From: JALYGJ01 sp963781705
GTDB lineage: Bacteria > Chloroflexota > Limnocylindria > Limnocylindrales > CSP1-4
Direction: 5' to 3'
Assembly: GCA_963781705.1 (NCBI GenBank)
Contig: CAWAGP010000010.1
Span: 310,001-374,000 of the forward strand
DNA: 64,000 bases
The first letter of the stretch is position 1. Each line of letters begins with the position of its first letter. The position numbers were made by a program, and so were the translations under genes. The notes under the pieces are model-generated. The model had not been told where the DNA came from and made no database searches. It saw nothing but the letters and a program-made list of their open reading frames with translations. Below, piece after piece: positions 46,482 through 57,193 of this stretch.

Positions 46482-47357
46482 GTGGCCACCACCGCGCGTC
46501 CAGGAACTGCCACCGGCGAGCGCGTGCTGCGCATCACCGACACGCGCGACCGGAGATTGCTGCGCGATTTCCTCGAGCGCGACCGGCTGCGTGCCGCCTA
46601 CGCGTTGTGCGACCTCGAGGAGCGAGAGTTCGCCCGAACGCGCTGGGGCGTGGCGTGGTCGGCCGAAGTGCCCGTGTCGGTCGTGCTCGAGTACGGTGGC
46701 CTGACGCCCCAGCCGCTGTTCGTGATGGGTGACGCGGACGGCATCGTCGGCGTGCTGCGCGAGGTCGTTCGCCCGCGCCTGGTCTATCTCGCCGCGGACG
46801 AAACGTTGCTGCCGGCGGTCGAGAACGTGTATCACATCGACCCGGGGCCGCAGATGATGCGCATGTGGGTCAACAGCGAGATGTTCAAGCCGGTCGTCGG
46901 CGTGGCCACCCGGCTCACGACGGCCGACGTCGTCGATCTCAACCGCCTCTACGGTCTGGGCTTCTCGGGCTGGCTGCCGGCCGAGTCGGTCGCCAATGGC
47001 ATCTACTACGGCGTCCGCGTGGCTGGACGGCTGGTAGCCGCTGCCGGGACGCACGTGATCAGCCCCGACGCGCGACTGGGCGTGGTCGGAAATGTGTTGA
47101 CGCACGTCGATTTCCGCGGCCGCGGCTTCGCCAAGTTGACGACCGGCGCCGTTACCGAGGAACTGTTGCGCTCGTGTGACGAGGTCGTCCTCAACGTGCG
47201 CGCCGACAATCCGCCGGCAATCGCCGCCTACCGCGCGCTGGGCTACCGCGAGTACTGCCGCTTCGAGGAACGTCTCGCACGTAGACGTGGCGCCGCGTGG
47301 GGTAGCATCGTGGCGCAGCTCGGCCGCTGGCTCGTGCGCAACCGCGAGCCGGCCTGA
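46482..47357 (+). CDS. GNAT-family N-acetyltransferase
   Basis: A 291-residue protein with the FR47-like acetyltransferase domain at the C-terminus: MYYGVRVAGRLVAAAGTHVI-like segment IYYGVRVAGRLVAAAGTHV, then GNVLTHVDFRGRGFAKLTTGAV (acetyl-CoA site R/Q-x-x-G-x-A) and LNVRADNPPAIAAYRALGY. The N-terminal 120 residues are a second, degenerate GNAT-like unit. The GTG start lies 2 bp after the previous stop. The frame is the same as that of the first part of the upstream gene, which can create a false fusion if the frameshift there is ignored. Substrate unknown. Confidence 0.88.
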   Translation: MATTARPGTATGERVLRITDTRDRRLLRDFLERDRLRAAYALCDLEEREFARTRWGVAWSAEVPVSVVLEYGGLTPQPLFVMGDADGIVGVLREVVRPRLVYLAADETLLPAVENVYHIDPGPQMMRMWVNSEMFKPVVGVATRLTTADVVDLNRLYGLGFSGWLPAESVANGIYYGVRVAGRLVAAAGTHVISPDARLGVVGNVLTHVDFRGRGFAKLTTGAVTEELLRSCDEVVLNVRADNPPAIAAYRALGYREYCRFEERLARRRGAAWGSIVAQLGRWLVRNREPA

Positions 47358-47437
47358 CGCCCGGATCACCCGATGCACGGTTCGACCCGGATGCCCGACC
47401 TGATCTAAATGCCCGACCAAACCGACGAGGAGCAAGC

Positions 47438-48745
47438 GTGACGACGACCAATCTGACCCAAGCAGCCGAAAGCGGGGCCGCTGCCCTGCCACCGCACGAC
47501 GTCACCGACCTTGGGCTGGCGGCCGAGGGCGTGCGCCGGATCGAATGGGCCGAGCGCGAGATGCCGGTGCTGCGGCTCATCCGTGAACGCTTCCAGCGCG
47601 AGCAGCCGCTGGCCGGCCTGCGCATCGGCGCGTGTCTCCACGTCACCACCGAGACGGCCAACCTGATGCGCACCCTCAAGGCGGGTGGCGCGAGCGTCGC
47701 GCTGTGCGCGTCCAATCCGCTGTCCACGCAGGACGATGCCGCGGCGGCACTCGTTGCGCACTATGGAATTCCGACCTATGCCCGCCGCGGCGTGAACCGC
47801 GACGGTTATTACGCCCACCTCAATGCGGTCGCCGACACGCATCCGCAGCTGACCATGGACGACGGCTGCGACCTGGTGACGCTGCTGCACAAGGACCGCC
47901 CGGACGACCTTGCCGGCGTGATGGCGGGCACGGAGGAGACGACGACCGGCGTCATCCGCCTGCGCGCGATGGCCGCCGACGGCGCGCTGCGTTTCCCCGT
48001 CGTGGCGGTCAACGAGGCGCTCACCAAGCACCTCTTCGACAATCGCTACGGCACCGGCCAATCGACCGTCGACGGCATCCTGCGCGCGACCAACGTACTG
48101 CTCGCCGGGCGCCACGTCGTGGTCGCCGGCTACGGCTGGGTCGGCCGCGGCATCGCCTCGCGCATGCGCGGCATGGGCGCCCTGGTGGCGATAACCGAGG
48201 TCGATCCGATCCCGGCCATCGAGGCCCTGATGGATGGCTTCCAGGTGATGCCGGGAATCGATGCGGCCGCGTGGGGTCAGGTTTTCGTCACCGCGACGGG
48301 CAACCTGAACGTCTTTCGCGCCGAGCACTTCAGCCGCATGCCCGACGGCGCCATCATGGCCAACAGCGGCCACTTCGACGCCGAACTCGATCTGGCCGCG
48401 CTCAATAAGTTGAGCGAGGGCCGTATCCGCCAGGTGCGCCGCGATGTCCAGGAGTACGACCTGGGCGACCGCAGGCTGTACGTCATCGCCGAGGGGCGTC
48501 TCGTCAACCTGGCCGCGGCGGAAGGCCATCCGGCGGCCGTGATGGACATGAGCTTTGCCAACCAGGCGCTGTCGGCCGAGTACGTATCCAAGCATCACGA
48601 CGATCTGGCGGCGCAGGTTTACACCGTGCCGGCCGACATCGACCGCGAGGTCGCTCGGCTCAAGCTCGAGGCGCTCGAGGTCAAGATCGACGTGATGACG
48701 CCCGAACAGCTGCGCTACGTCGCCTCGTGGCAGGAAGGGACCTGA
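47438..48745 (+). CDS. ahcY: Adenosylhomocysteinase
   Basis: Hydrolyses S-adenosylhomocysteine to adenosine and homocysteine with bound NAD. The GTG start has GAGGAG upstream. Key segments: HVTTETANLMRTLKAGGA, ASNPLSTQDD, the substrate-binding EETTTGV and VAVNEALTKHLFDNRYGTGQS, NAD-binding VVAGYGWVGRGIA, and C-terminal YVSKHHDDLAAQVY. The substrate-binding Glu, Lys, Asp, Asn and His are retained. Length 435, the shorter archaeal-like form without the extra insertion. Followed 3 bp later by metK, which makes the substrate precursor. Confidence 0.96.
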   Translation: MTTTNLTQAAESGAAALPPHDVTDLGLAAEGVRRIEWAEREMPVLRLIRERFQREQPLAGLRIGACLHVTTETANLMRTLKAGGASVALCASNPLSTQDDAAAALVAHYGIPTYARRGVNRDGYYAHLNAVADTHPQLTMDDGCDLVTLLHKDRPDDLAGVMAGTEETTTGVIRLRAMAADGALRFPVVAVNEALTKHLFDNRYGTGQSTVDGILRATNVLLAGRHVVVAGYGWVGRGIASRMRGMGALVAITEVDPIPAIEALMDGFQVMPGIDAAAWGQVFVTATGNLNVFRAEHFSRMPDGAIMANSGHFDAELDLAALNKLSEGRIRQVRRDVQEYDLGDRRLYVIAEGRLVNLAAAEGHPAAVMDMSFANQALSAEYVSKHHDDLAAQVYTVPADIDREVARLKLEALEVKIDVMTPEQLRYVASWQEGT

Positions 48746-48748
48746 GAA

Positions 48749-49977
<1,229 letters not shown>

Positions 49978-49981
<4 letters not shown>

Positions 49982-51109
49982 CCAGCCCGCGCAGCCAGGC
50001 CGCCATGTACGCCGTCATCCTGGCCGGCGGCGGCGGTACGCGGCTGTGGCCGCTGAGCGATCCTGACCGGCCCAAGCCCTTCGTGCCGCTGCTGGCCAAC
50101 GGGCGCAGCCTGCTGCAGAAGACGGTCGCCCGGCTGACCGACGGCGATGAGCTGGACCTCACCACGGCCGACCTTACGGTCGTCGCCGACCAGCGCTACG
50201 AGAGGTTCGTCCGCGCCCAGGCACCACAGGTCGCCGTCATTTCAGAGCCATTCGGCCGGAACACCGCGGCGGCGATCGCACTGGCCACGCTGGCGATCGA
50301 GCGGCCCGACGATGACGTCATGGTCATCCTGCCGGCCGACCACCTGATCGCGGATGAGCCGCTCTTCCGCGCGGTGCTGCGCGATGCTCGGGACGAACTG
50401 GCACACGGCGCACTCGGTATCGAATCGCCGATCGTCACGCTCGGCGCGCAGGCCAACCGGACCCGCGACGCAATACGGCTACCTCGTACCCGATGCCGCG
50501 CGAGCACAGTCGCAACGGCTTCACGCCAACGTGCTGAAGGCCTTCGTCGAGAAACCGGACCCGGCCCGCGCGAAGGTGTTGTTCGAAAGTCCGGGCGTAG
50601 CGTGGAACGCGGGCATCTTCATGGCCCGTCGCCGGGCGTTCCGGGCCGTGCTGGAGCGGTACACGGACCTCGTCGCCAAGCTTGGCGGTCGCGCCGGCTC
50701 AGCGGCCGATCTCCGCGTCGCCTACGAGGGCATCGAGGCGCCCTCGATCGACTACGCCGTGATGGAGCCGGCGGCGGCTGACGGCGAGGTGGTCATGGCG
50801 GCAATGGACGTGGGCTGGTCGGACGTGGGCAGTTGGTCGGCGCTGGTGCATGCCATCGCCGGCAACTACACGGGAGATGCGCGCGTGGTGCCCGAGGGCG
50901 AGTCGGTCGATGTCGGTGCAGCTGACGTAGTGGTGCGACGCACCGACGACGGCCAACTGGCGCTCGATGGTGGTCCGGTGCGTTTGAGCTCGCCGCGGCC
51001 GATGGCGCTCTTGCCCGGCGCGCGGCAACATGCCGATGTGCTGGAACAGATGTTGGCGCGCGTGAATGCCTGGTCGCGTGAGCCAGTTGCAGTAGAGGTG
51101 AGTAGATGA
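49978..51109 (+). CDS. manC: Mannose-1-phosphate guanylyltransferase, one +1 frameshift
   Basis: Forms GDP-mannose from mannose-1-phosphate and GTP. N-terminal pyrophosphorylase signature AVILAGGGGTRLWPLS with RPKPFVPL, then EPFGRNTAAAIALA and VMVILPADHLI. After about 50445 the sequence moves one frame: PTGPATQYGYLVPD, FVEKPDPARAKV, WNAGIFMARR, EAPSIDYAVMEP, DVGWSDVGSW. A single extra base within the GGCGCGCAGG stretch explains this. The GTG overlaps metK; the ATG at 50005 is an alternative start. The C-terminal isomerase domain of bifunctional forms is absent; that function is supplied by the genes downstream. Confidence 0.9.
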
Positions 51110-52596
51110 CTTCGCCGGTCGAGCCCAGCGCGGCGCCGTTGCCGCCGATCGTCTTCGGCACCGACGGCTGGCGGGCCCGCGTCGCGGACGAGTACACCTA
51201 CGACAACGTCCGCCGCTGCGCCGAAGGGGTGGCCGAGTTCGTGGCCAGTTCGGGCACCATCGCGCAGGGTGTGGTCGTCGGCTACGACCGCCGCTTCGCC
51301 AGCGAGTTCTTCGCCCAGGCGGCCGCGGAAGTGCTGCTCGCCCATGGCATCGGCGTGCGCTTCGCCAGCGCGCCAATTCCGACCCAGATGGTCTCCTTCG
51401 AGGTGCTCGAGCGCAAAGCGGCGTGCGGCATCATGATCACCGCCTCGCACAATCCGTGGACCGACAACGGCTTCAAAGTCAAGTCGGACAGCGGCGCCGC
51501 CGCGGGACCGGCCATCCTGACGACGCTCGAGAGCACGATCCGTGGCCGGGCCGCGACGACGCCGGCGACCCGCCCGTTCGCCGACGGCGAGGCCGCCGGG
51601 ATGGTCGAGACGTTCGACCCGTTCGACAGCTATCGCGTCTACGCCGGGCGAACGGTCGACCTGGACCGGTTGCGGCAGGCCGACATGAGCGTCCTCGTCG
51701 AGCCCATGTGGGGGTCCGGCGCCGGTTGGATTCCGCGCCTGCTCGGGGGCGGCCGGATCAAGGTGCGTGAGATCCACTCAGAACGCAACCCATATTTCGG
51801 CGGCGTCAACCCCGAGCCCATCCAGCCGAACATCAACGAGGCGCTGGGCATCCTGGCCGGCGGGGGTTACGACGTCGGTCTGTTGCTCGACGGCGATGCC
51901 GATCGCGCCGGGGCCGCTGACGAACGCGGCGTTTTCATCCACCAGCTGCAGGTCATGGGCCTGCTGATGTACTACCTGCTCGAATATCGCGGCCTGCGTG
52001 AACCGGTCGTCTCGACCGTTAACGAGACGTCGATGGTCGGCCGGCTGGGCAAGCTGTACAACGTGCCGGTCTTCGAGACGCCCGTCGGTTTCAAGTACGT
52101 CGGCCCCAAGATGCTCGAGACCGGGGCGATGATGGGTGGCGAGGAATCGGGCGGTTACGGCTTTGGCATGCACCTGCCTGAGCGCGACGGCGTCTATGCC
52201 GACCTGCTGCTGCTCGACCTGTTCATGCACGAGCGTGAGGCGGGTCGCTGGCCGGTTTCGGCCGCCGTCGCGCACCTGCACGAGATTGCCGGTCCATCCT
52301 TCTACCTGCGCACCGACGTGCACGTCGACCGCGCCGCCTACCCCGCGCTCAAGGAGCGGCTGCTGGTCGAACTGCAGGCGCAGGCACCGACCGCGATCGG
52401 CGGTCACGGCGTGGTGCGCACCGATGCCCTGACGACGAACGACGGGTTCAAGTTCTGGCTCGACGACGGCTCTTGGTTGCTGGTCCGCTTCAGCGGCACC
52501 GAGCCGCTCGTGCGCGTCTACGCCGAGGCGACCAGCGCGCAGTTGCGCGACGCGATCCTGGCCGAGGGATCGACGCTCGTCCGCGGCGAGAGCTGA
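51106..52596 (+). CDS. Phosphoglucomutase/phosphomannomutase
   Basis: A 496-residue alpha-D-phosphohexomutase. The N-terminus has FGTDGWR, the active-site phosphoserine loop is ITASHNPWTDNGFK, the metal-binding loop is LLLDGDADRAGA, the sugar-binding loop contains GGEESGGYGFG, and the phosphate-binding loop is RFSGTEPLVRVYAEA. All are complete. It overlaps manC by 4 bp (ATGA), forming a sugar-nucleotide block that converts mannose-6-phosphate to mannose-1-phosphate (ManB role) or the glucose equivalents. Substrate preference cannot be settled by sequence alone. Confidence 0.94.
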   Translation: MTSPVEPSAAPLPPIVFGTDGWRARVADEYTYDNVRRCAEGVAEFVASSGTIAQGVVVGYDRRFASEFFAQAAAEVLLAHGIGVRFASAPIPTQMVSFEVLERKAACGIMITASHNPWTDNGFKVKSDSGAAAGPAILTTLESTIRGRAATTPATRPFADGEAAGMVETFDPFDSYRVYAGRTVDLDRLRQADMSVLVEPMWGSGAGWIPRLLGGGRIKVREIHSERNPYFGGVNPEPIQPNINEALGILAGGGYDVGLLLDGDADRAGAADERGVFIHQLQVMGLLMYYLLEYRGLREPVVSTVNETSMVGRLGKLYNVPVFETPVGFKYVGPKMLETGAMMGGEESGGYGFGMHLPERDGVYADLLLLDLFMHEREAGRWPVSAAVAHLHEIAGPSFYLRTDVHVDRAAYPALKERLLVELQAQAPTAIGGHGVVRTDALTTNDGFKFWLDDGSWLLVRFSGTEPLVRVYAEATSAQLRDAILAEGSTLVRGES

Positions 52597-52605
52597 CGGC
52601 CGGCT

Positions 52606-53739
52606 ATGGCCTCCCACCCCGAAGCTATGCTCGACCAGACGGCAGTGGTCAGGCGCCGTGACCCGAGCGGCATGCTCGGCCATGCGGCGCACTTTGCCGA
52701 TCAACTCGGCCGGGGCTGGGCAATCAGCCGCGCACTGGCTTTGTCCGACACTCACCGCAACGCCGCCTCCGTGGCCGTGCTGGGCATGGGCGGTTCGGCC
52801 GTGTGCGCCGACCTGGCGCGTGGCATCTTTGCCGACCGATTACAGGTGCCGGTCATCTCGGTGCGTGACTACGCCTTGCCCGAATGGGTCACCGATCGGA
52901 CGATGGTCGTGGCCATCTCGCACAGCGGCGCCACCGAGGAGACCATCGCCGCGTTGGCGACCGCGCTCGAACGGCGCTGCCCGGTGGCAGTCATCACCAC
53001 CGGCGGGCCGATCGGCGAAGTGGCCAGGAGCGTCGACCTGCCGCGCCTGCTCTTCCCCAACGAAACGCCGCCGCGGGCGTCGCTCGGCTACACGCTGGCG
53101 CTGTTTACCGGCCTGCTCGAGCGAGCCGGTTTCCTGGCCATCGACGATGGCGAACTGGAGCAGGCCGTCGACGCCGCACGGGCGGCGGCCGCCGCGTACG
53201 GGCCAGACATCGCGACTGCCGACAACCCGGCCAAGCAGCTGGCCTGGTCGCTGCTCGACCGCCTCCCCGTGATCGAGGCGTCTGGGTCGCTGGCAGCCGT
53301 GGCGCGGCGCTGGAAGACGCAGTTCAACGAGAACTCCAAGTCGGCCGCGGCTGCCGAGGAGGTGCCCGAGGCGCTCCACAACGCGGTCGTCGGCTATGCG
53401 CAGCCGGACACGCTGCGCGACCAGCTCTTCGTATGCCTGCTGGCCGGCAGCCACGACCACCCACGCAATGCGCGCCGATTGGATCTGTCGGCAAAACTGC
53501 TGGGCGACGCCGGCATCAGCCATGAGGTGCTGTCGTTTGCCGGACCGTCACCCTTCGCCGAGGCATGCACGGCGATCAGCCTGGGCGACTTCGCCAGCGT
53601 CTACCTGGGCCTGCTGTACGGCGAGGACCCGTCCCTGACCGAGGTCCTGACGATGGTCAAGAGCGTTATGAACGGGTACGACGAGACCGACTCAACTGAG
53701 TCCAATGGGGGGACTGACGCGGACCTGCCGGTGATGTAG
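52606..53739 (+). CDS. Bifunctional phosphoglucose/phosphomannose isomerase
   Basis: A 377-residue SIS-domain isomerase of the archaeal/actinobacterial PGI-PMI type. First SIS domain: VLGMGGSAVCADLARGI, AISHSGATEET, ITTGGPI. Second SIS domain: RRWKTQFNENSKSAAAAEEVPEALHN with the catalytic Glu and His region. C-terminal PSFAEACTAISLGDFAS-like segment. It interconverts fructose-6-phosphate with glucose- or mannose-6-phosphate, feeding the mutase and manC upstream. Last gene of the long operon; the stop codon region carries the -10 of the next gene (TAGTCT at 53737). Confidence 0.93.
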   Translation: MASHPEAMLDQTAVVRRRDPSGMLGHAAHFADQLGRGWAISRALALSDTHRNAASVAVLGMGGSAVCADLARGIFADRLQVPVISVRDYALPEWVTDRTMVVAISHSGATEETIAALATALERRCPVAVITTGGPIGEVARSVDLPRLLFPNETPPRASLGYTLALFTGLLERAGFLAIDDGELEQAVDAARAAAAAYGPDIATADNPAKQLAWSLLDRLPVIEASGSLAAVARRWKTQFNENSKSAAAAEEVPEALHNAVVGYAQPDTLRDQLFVCLLAGSHDHPRNARRLDLSAKLLGDAGISHEVLSFAGPSPFAEACTAISLGDFASVYLGLLYGEDPSLTEVLTMVKSVMNGYDETDSTESNGGTDADLPVM

Positions 53740-53833
53740 TCTGGCTAATCATCGCTCGGCTCCGACGGCTCGAGCGGTCGCCGGCTCCGGGCATACAGGG
53801 ACGGGATGCAGTGCATCCCGCGGAGGTTGCCCA

Positions 53834-54124
53834 ATGCATTCGAGCGTGATCGGCAAGATCGAGAAGGCCAATCGCTACGCGCGTGAGCTCGACCGAATTT
53901 CGATCGACGAGCTGTCGCTCACCTTCCGTGGCGATAACGACACGCATCGCGTGTCCCTCGACGCCGGCCGCTGGCATTGCACCTGCCACTACTTCGAGAG
54001 CTGGAAGACGTGCGTCCACGTCCTGGCGCTGCAGAAGATCCTGGGCGAGATGCTGCCCGAGGACGCCCAGACCAGTTTCTTCGGCGCGCCCGAGGCGATG
54101 GTCGCGGAGCCCGCTACGGCGTAG
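53834..54124 (+). CDS. Small SWIM-type zinc-finger protein
   Basis: A 96-residue protein with ATG set by GGAGG upstream. The segment WHCTCHYFESWKTCVHVLALQKIL gives the Cys-x-Cys...Cys-x-His zinc pattern of a SWIM domain (the residues are quoted in pieces: HCTCHYF and CVHV). The N-terminal half is RISIDELSLTFRGDND-like beta structure. SWIM domains bind DNA or proteins. No partner gene is adjacent; a TAGTCT -10 lies at 53737-53742. Function unknown. Confidence 0.8.
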   Translation: MHSSVIGKIEKANRYARELDRISIDELSLTFRGDNDTHRVSLDAGRWHCTCHYFESWKTCVHVLALQKILGEMLPEDAQTSFFGAPEAMVAEPATA

Positions 54125-54146
54125 GCAGCGCCGTTCCTGCGCAGCA

Positions 54147-54179
54147 GAAGAGGCCGGGCCCAGCGGGCCCGGCCTCTTC
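54147..54179 (+). terminator. Strong bidirectional hairpin
   Basis: A perfect 15-bp stem (54147-54161 with 54165-54179) around a 3-base loop, lying between two convergent genes. It begins 22 bp after the SWIM gene stop and ends 17 bp before the stop of the minus-strand lipoprotein. Confidence 0.85.
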
Positions 54180-54196
54180 GCTTACCGGCACGGTCG

Positions 54197-54852
54197 TCAG
54201 GGCACCACGACGCGCCAGTAGTAGTGGGCGTCGCCAGCGTGGTCGCCGTCGAACCCCACATCGACACCGAGTACCCAGTCGCCGCCGGCGGGAGGGCCGA
54301 AGGTTGCGCTGGTGAGTTCCTGGTAGGGGGTGGCCGGCGGCGCGTCGATGTCGTAGATCGAGCCGCCCTCGCCGAGCACTGTCGGCTCGCCGTCGGCCGT
54401 GGTGGCATACCAGGCGCGCCAATGCACGAACGGTGCGTCGCTGGGCATGACCACGGTCAGCGGCGCGCCGCCGCCGGCCTGGCTTACCTGCGGTAGATCG
54501 CCCTTGGCCGGCGGCGGGGCGTCAAGGCACGTCGCGCCGTAGCACCAGCTGCCCGGCATACCGTCGATGCCCGCCGCGCCGCCGGCGATCAGCTGGGCGA
54601 GCGGCGGGGCAGATGCCGTCGAGCCGAGTGTCGGTGGGGCGGTCTGTTCGATTGACGACGGGTTCGTTGTCATCGGCGCGGTGGTGGGGCGGCTGGCTGG
54701 ATCGTGGGCATATCGCTCTGGCCAGGCGCCGGCGAGTCGGTGGCCGGTTGGACGGACATTGTTGGCGGCGTAGCCGGCATCGCTGAGCAGGCTGCGATGA
54801 GGGTCAGACAGGCGAGCCGCATGGACGGTGCCAAGAGACGTGCCGGGTTCAT
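54197..54852 (-). CDS. Putative lipoprotein, interrupted by a frameshift or split into two overlapping genes
   Basis: ATG 54852 has GGGGAGG upstream and opens a lipoprotein signal (CLTLIAACSA, Cys about residue 22), then a Pro/Thr-rich linker. This frame stops at a TGA (54670-54672). The frame that follows starts at an ATG overlapping that stop (54671-54673), lacks its own signal and continues the Pro/Thr/Ser-rich linker into a domain with SWCYGATC, WRAWYATTADGEP and DWVLGVDVGFDG (cited in short parts). Either one lipoprotein of about 218 residues with a missing base, or a 60-residue lipoprotein plus a 158-residue partner. Function unknown; it lies downstream of an exported metalloprotease on the same strand. 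Confidence 0.6.
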
Positions 54853-54865
54853 TGGACGGCCTCCC

Positions 54866-55921
54866 CTAACACGCGGGCATGTGCGGGCGCGCCTTTGTCG
54901 CGCCCGCAGTTTCTGCACATGTGGTGCTGACGTAAATACGCAGGACGGCGGACGCTGAACCCGCCAGGCCCTCGCCAGTGGGGTCGGCGAAGACCGCCCG
55001 CCAGTCGTACGCATCATCGACGGTGAGCGTGGCCCAGTAACGGCCGCTGTCATCGCCATACGGCGTCATGGTCGCGACGGCGGCCCATGCCTCACCGGGC
55101 AGCCGGCGTTGAAGCACGACCCGGCGGCCGCTAGCTCTCTCGCCGGCGAGGTTGGAATACGGCGCAGCTGTGGCCACGCTCAGTTGAGCCGTGAAGGCGA
55201 CGCGCACTCCGCCGGGCACGGTGCCCGCAGTCAGCCCGTCGAGCGTGAGCATGGTTGGCAGGTCTAGGCAGGTCGAGTACAGAGTCCGCGTCGTGAGCGG
55301 CAGGTAGCGGATCTGCAGCCGGGCGATGTCGCAACGTCCGAACGCGTGCATCTGCCAGCCAACCTTGGCCTTGGCGTGAACCGTGGCGTGCATGACGGTG
55401 TCGACGAAATCATCCACCTTGCTTTCGTCGGCGTGTGCCAGCGACTGGGCATGGCCGAACTCGTGGAGCGTGACCATCTCCATGTCGTAACAGCCCTTTG
55501 GCGGCGACGTATAGAACTCGCACCAGCGCAGGGTTCCCCAGTCGAGCACGGTGCCCTGCGGGCGGATGCGGATGTTGAACGAGTGAGGCGCGTTGCTGAC
55601 CGTGTAGCCGATCGCCCAATCTCCGGGCAGGTCGACCGTGTACGCCAGCCAGCTCGAGGCGCCGTCGTCTTCATTGAATACGGCCGCCCGCGAGGCCCGG
55701 CTGGCGTTCGAGTCGGACGCCGCGGCGAGCATCGCTGCCTGTGCCCAGCGTGGCGGAACGGCGTCACTTCGCCAGCGGAAGCCGACGCTCTGGTTGGCGT
55801 GCCACAGGTTGCCACCCGCCGGGGTTGGCTGGGCGGCCCCGACTGGCTGAGCGAACACACTGCTCATGGCGAGCACGGTTGCCGCCGCAATGCCCCAACG
55901 TGTTCTCGCGGTCGGCTTCAC
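54866..55921 (-). CDS. Exported metzincin-type zinc metalloprotease
   Basis: A 351-residue protein with a signal peptide (to about residue 29, ending VGAAQ). The zinc motif is HEFGHAQSLAH (HExxHxxxxxH), and VMHATVH about 20 residues later offers the Met-turn, the two marks of metzincins. FNIRIRPQGTVLDW and a Cys-containing TSPPKGCYDME precede it. The C-terminal 130 residues look like an Ig-like beta domain (VPGGVRVAFTAQLSV). GTG start with GGAGGTGG. It overlaps the upstream gene by 4 bp. Substrate unknown; a secreted protease is the reasonable reading. Confidence 0.8.
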   Translation of the reverse strand: MKPTARTRWGIAAATVLAMSSVFAQPVGAAQPTPAGGNLWHANQSVGFRWRSDAVPPRWAQAAMLAAASDSNASRASRAAVFNEDDGASSWLAYTVDLPGDWAIGYTVSNAPHSFNIRIRPQGTVLDWGTLRWCEFYTSPPKGCYDMEMVTLHEFGHAQSLAHADESKVDDFVDTVMHATVHAKAKVGWQMHAFGRCDIARLQIRYLPLTTRTLYSTCLDLPTMLTLDGLTAGTVPGGVRVAFTAQLSVATAAPYSNLAGERASGRRVVLQRRLPGEAWAAVATMTPYGDDSGRYWATLTVDDAYDWRAVFADPTGEGLAGSASAVLRIYVSTTCAETAGATKARPHMPAC

Positions 55922-56891
55922 TGGACCACCTCCACGATGCCGGCGGTGGACTCGATGTGCAGCAGCGGATGCCCCGGGTCATCTGTCTCGAGCGCGGCCG
56001 AGTCGGCGTCGGTGGCGACCAAGGTCGTCTCCCGGCTGGCCAGGTCCGTACTGAGCACGTCGCACGGCAGCCCGGAACAGTCCGCGTAGCTGATCAGGTG
56101 AGCCGGTGTCAGGCCGATGAACTCGCCCCGGCCGGGCGCGTCGAAGGTTGCGACGGTGCCGCTGCCGACGTCCAGCACGCGCGTCCGGCAGTCGCTCATG
56201 CCGCACGACTGGACGGCCAGCGCGGCGCCCGTGGTGCTCCAGTGCAGCTCCGTGCCAAACGTGGGCCCGAACTCATCGGACGGCGGCAGCGGTGGCACGA
56301 CCAGTTCCTGCCGGCCGCTGTCGAGTTCGATCCTGGTCACGCCGGCGTCGCTCCTGTCCGCGCGGCTGACGGCGTGGACATAGACCGCCGTGCCGTCAGG
56401 ATCGAGCACGGCGCTGCGTGCGATGTCGGGCCGCAGTGCGAGGCGGGTGTCGCAGCCTGTTTCCAGGCTGACGGCGTGGACCTCCGACGGGCCATTTCCC
56501 GGCGCGCTGGTGTAGACGACGACGCTGCCCAGCGGGGCGCTGATCGCGGATTCAGGCGGCAACGCGACTGCCTCAGTCTCCCCGCGCGACGTGGTCAGGT
56601 CGAGCAGGTGGCCGATCAATTCGCCTGACCGGTTCAGTTGCAGACCGACCGCGACGTGCGCCGCGCGTCCGGCCGGGCGGTGTGCCGCCGCCCTGCCTGC
56701 GACCGCGGCGCTGAGACTGGCGCACGCGTTGCCTGCCGCCACGTGCGCTGCCAACGCCGCCGGCACCAGGGCTCCCCCGGCGAAGCTGTGCGCCAATGCC
56801 GGCGAGCGGGAAGGGCGACGGCGGCGGCGATAAGCGGCACTCGGCACCTCCAGGCTGAGACGAAGCGTGCGCCCCATGCGGCGCTAACCAT
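55918..56891 (-). CDS. Exported beta-propeller-like protein with a probable N-terminal frameshift
   Basis: The main frame (up to 56877) shows repeating blade-like strands: SVVVYTSAPG, AVLDPDGTAVYVHAV, GVTRIELDSGRQELV, RVLDVGSGTVATF, typical of TolB/WD40-like propellers. The best ribosome-binding site (GGAGGAGG) precedes an ATG at 56891 in a different frame, which encodes a signal-like stretch (RVPLIAAAVALPA). One missing base near 56800-56830 would join them. In the main frame the first ATG is 56877, without a Shine-Dalgarno. Pairs Cys in GCDT, SCGMSDC and DCSGLPCD suggest disulfides and an external location. First gene of the metalloprotease operon. Confidence 0.6.
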
Positions 56892-57032
56892 GCGTTACCT
56901 CCTCCGGCGGGTCTGGTCGCCGGCGGGCGGCACGACTGACTGGCGGTCATCATCGGGCGAGTGGCTTATCGGTGACTTACGCGCCGCTCACCTGGCGATC
57001 GGCCCGGCGGCATGGTCAGCGATGACGCGGCG

Positions 57033-57187
57033 TACACTGGGCGCGCCAACAGAAAATCTGGCCGTGGGACCCGCGAAGCCGGTGCGAATCCGGCACAGTC
57101 CCGCTACGGTGATCGGCGTCCACGGGGCGTCGAAAGTCCGGTCGCCGGGCTCACGGTCGTGCCTATTTCCTTCGCGAGAAAGGGAAA
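57033..57187 (+). promoter_or_regulatory. Cobalamin (B12) riboswitch with promoter and possible ribosome-binding-site hairpin
   Basis: A -10 (TACACT, 57033-57038) starts the leader. The cobalamin core is clear: GGGA near 57066, the segment GCCGGTGCGAATCCGGCACA (57078-57097), then GTCCCGC and a closing AGTCCGGTCGCC (about 57136-57147). Downstream, TTTCC (57166-57170) can pair with GGAAA (57183-57187) and so cover the AGGG used by btuF at 57181-57184. B12 binding is expected to switch off the btuFCD uptake operon. Confidence 0.92.
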
Positions 57188-57193
57188 CGCACC

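Noticed and set aside
45144..47357. A single fused MtnA-like/GNAT protein of 737 residues
   Set aside because: The fusion arises because the frameshift near 46320 returns to the frame of the GNAT gene. The natural end of the first protein is in another frame at 46477-46479, and a GTG start for the GNAT gene follows.
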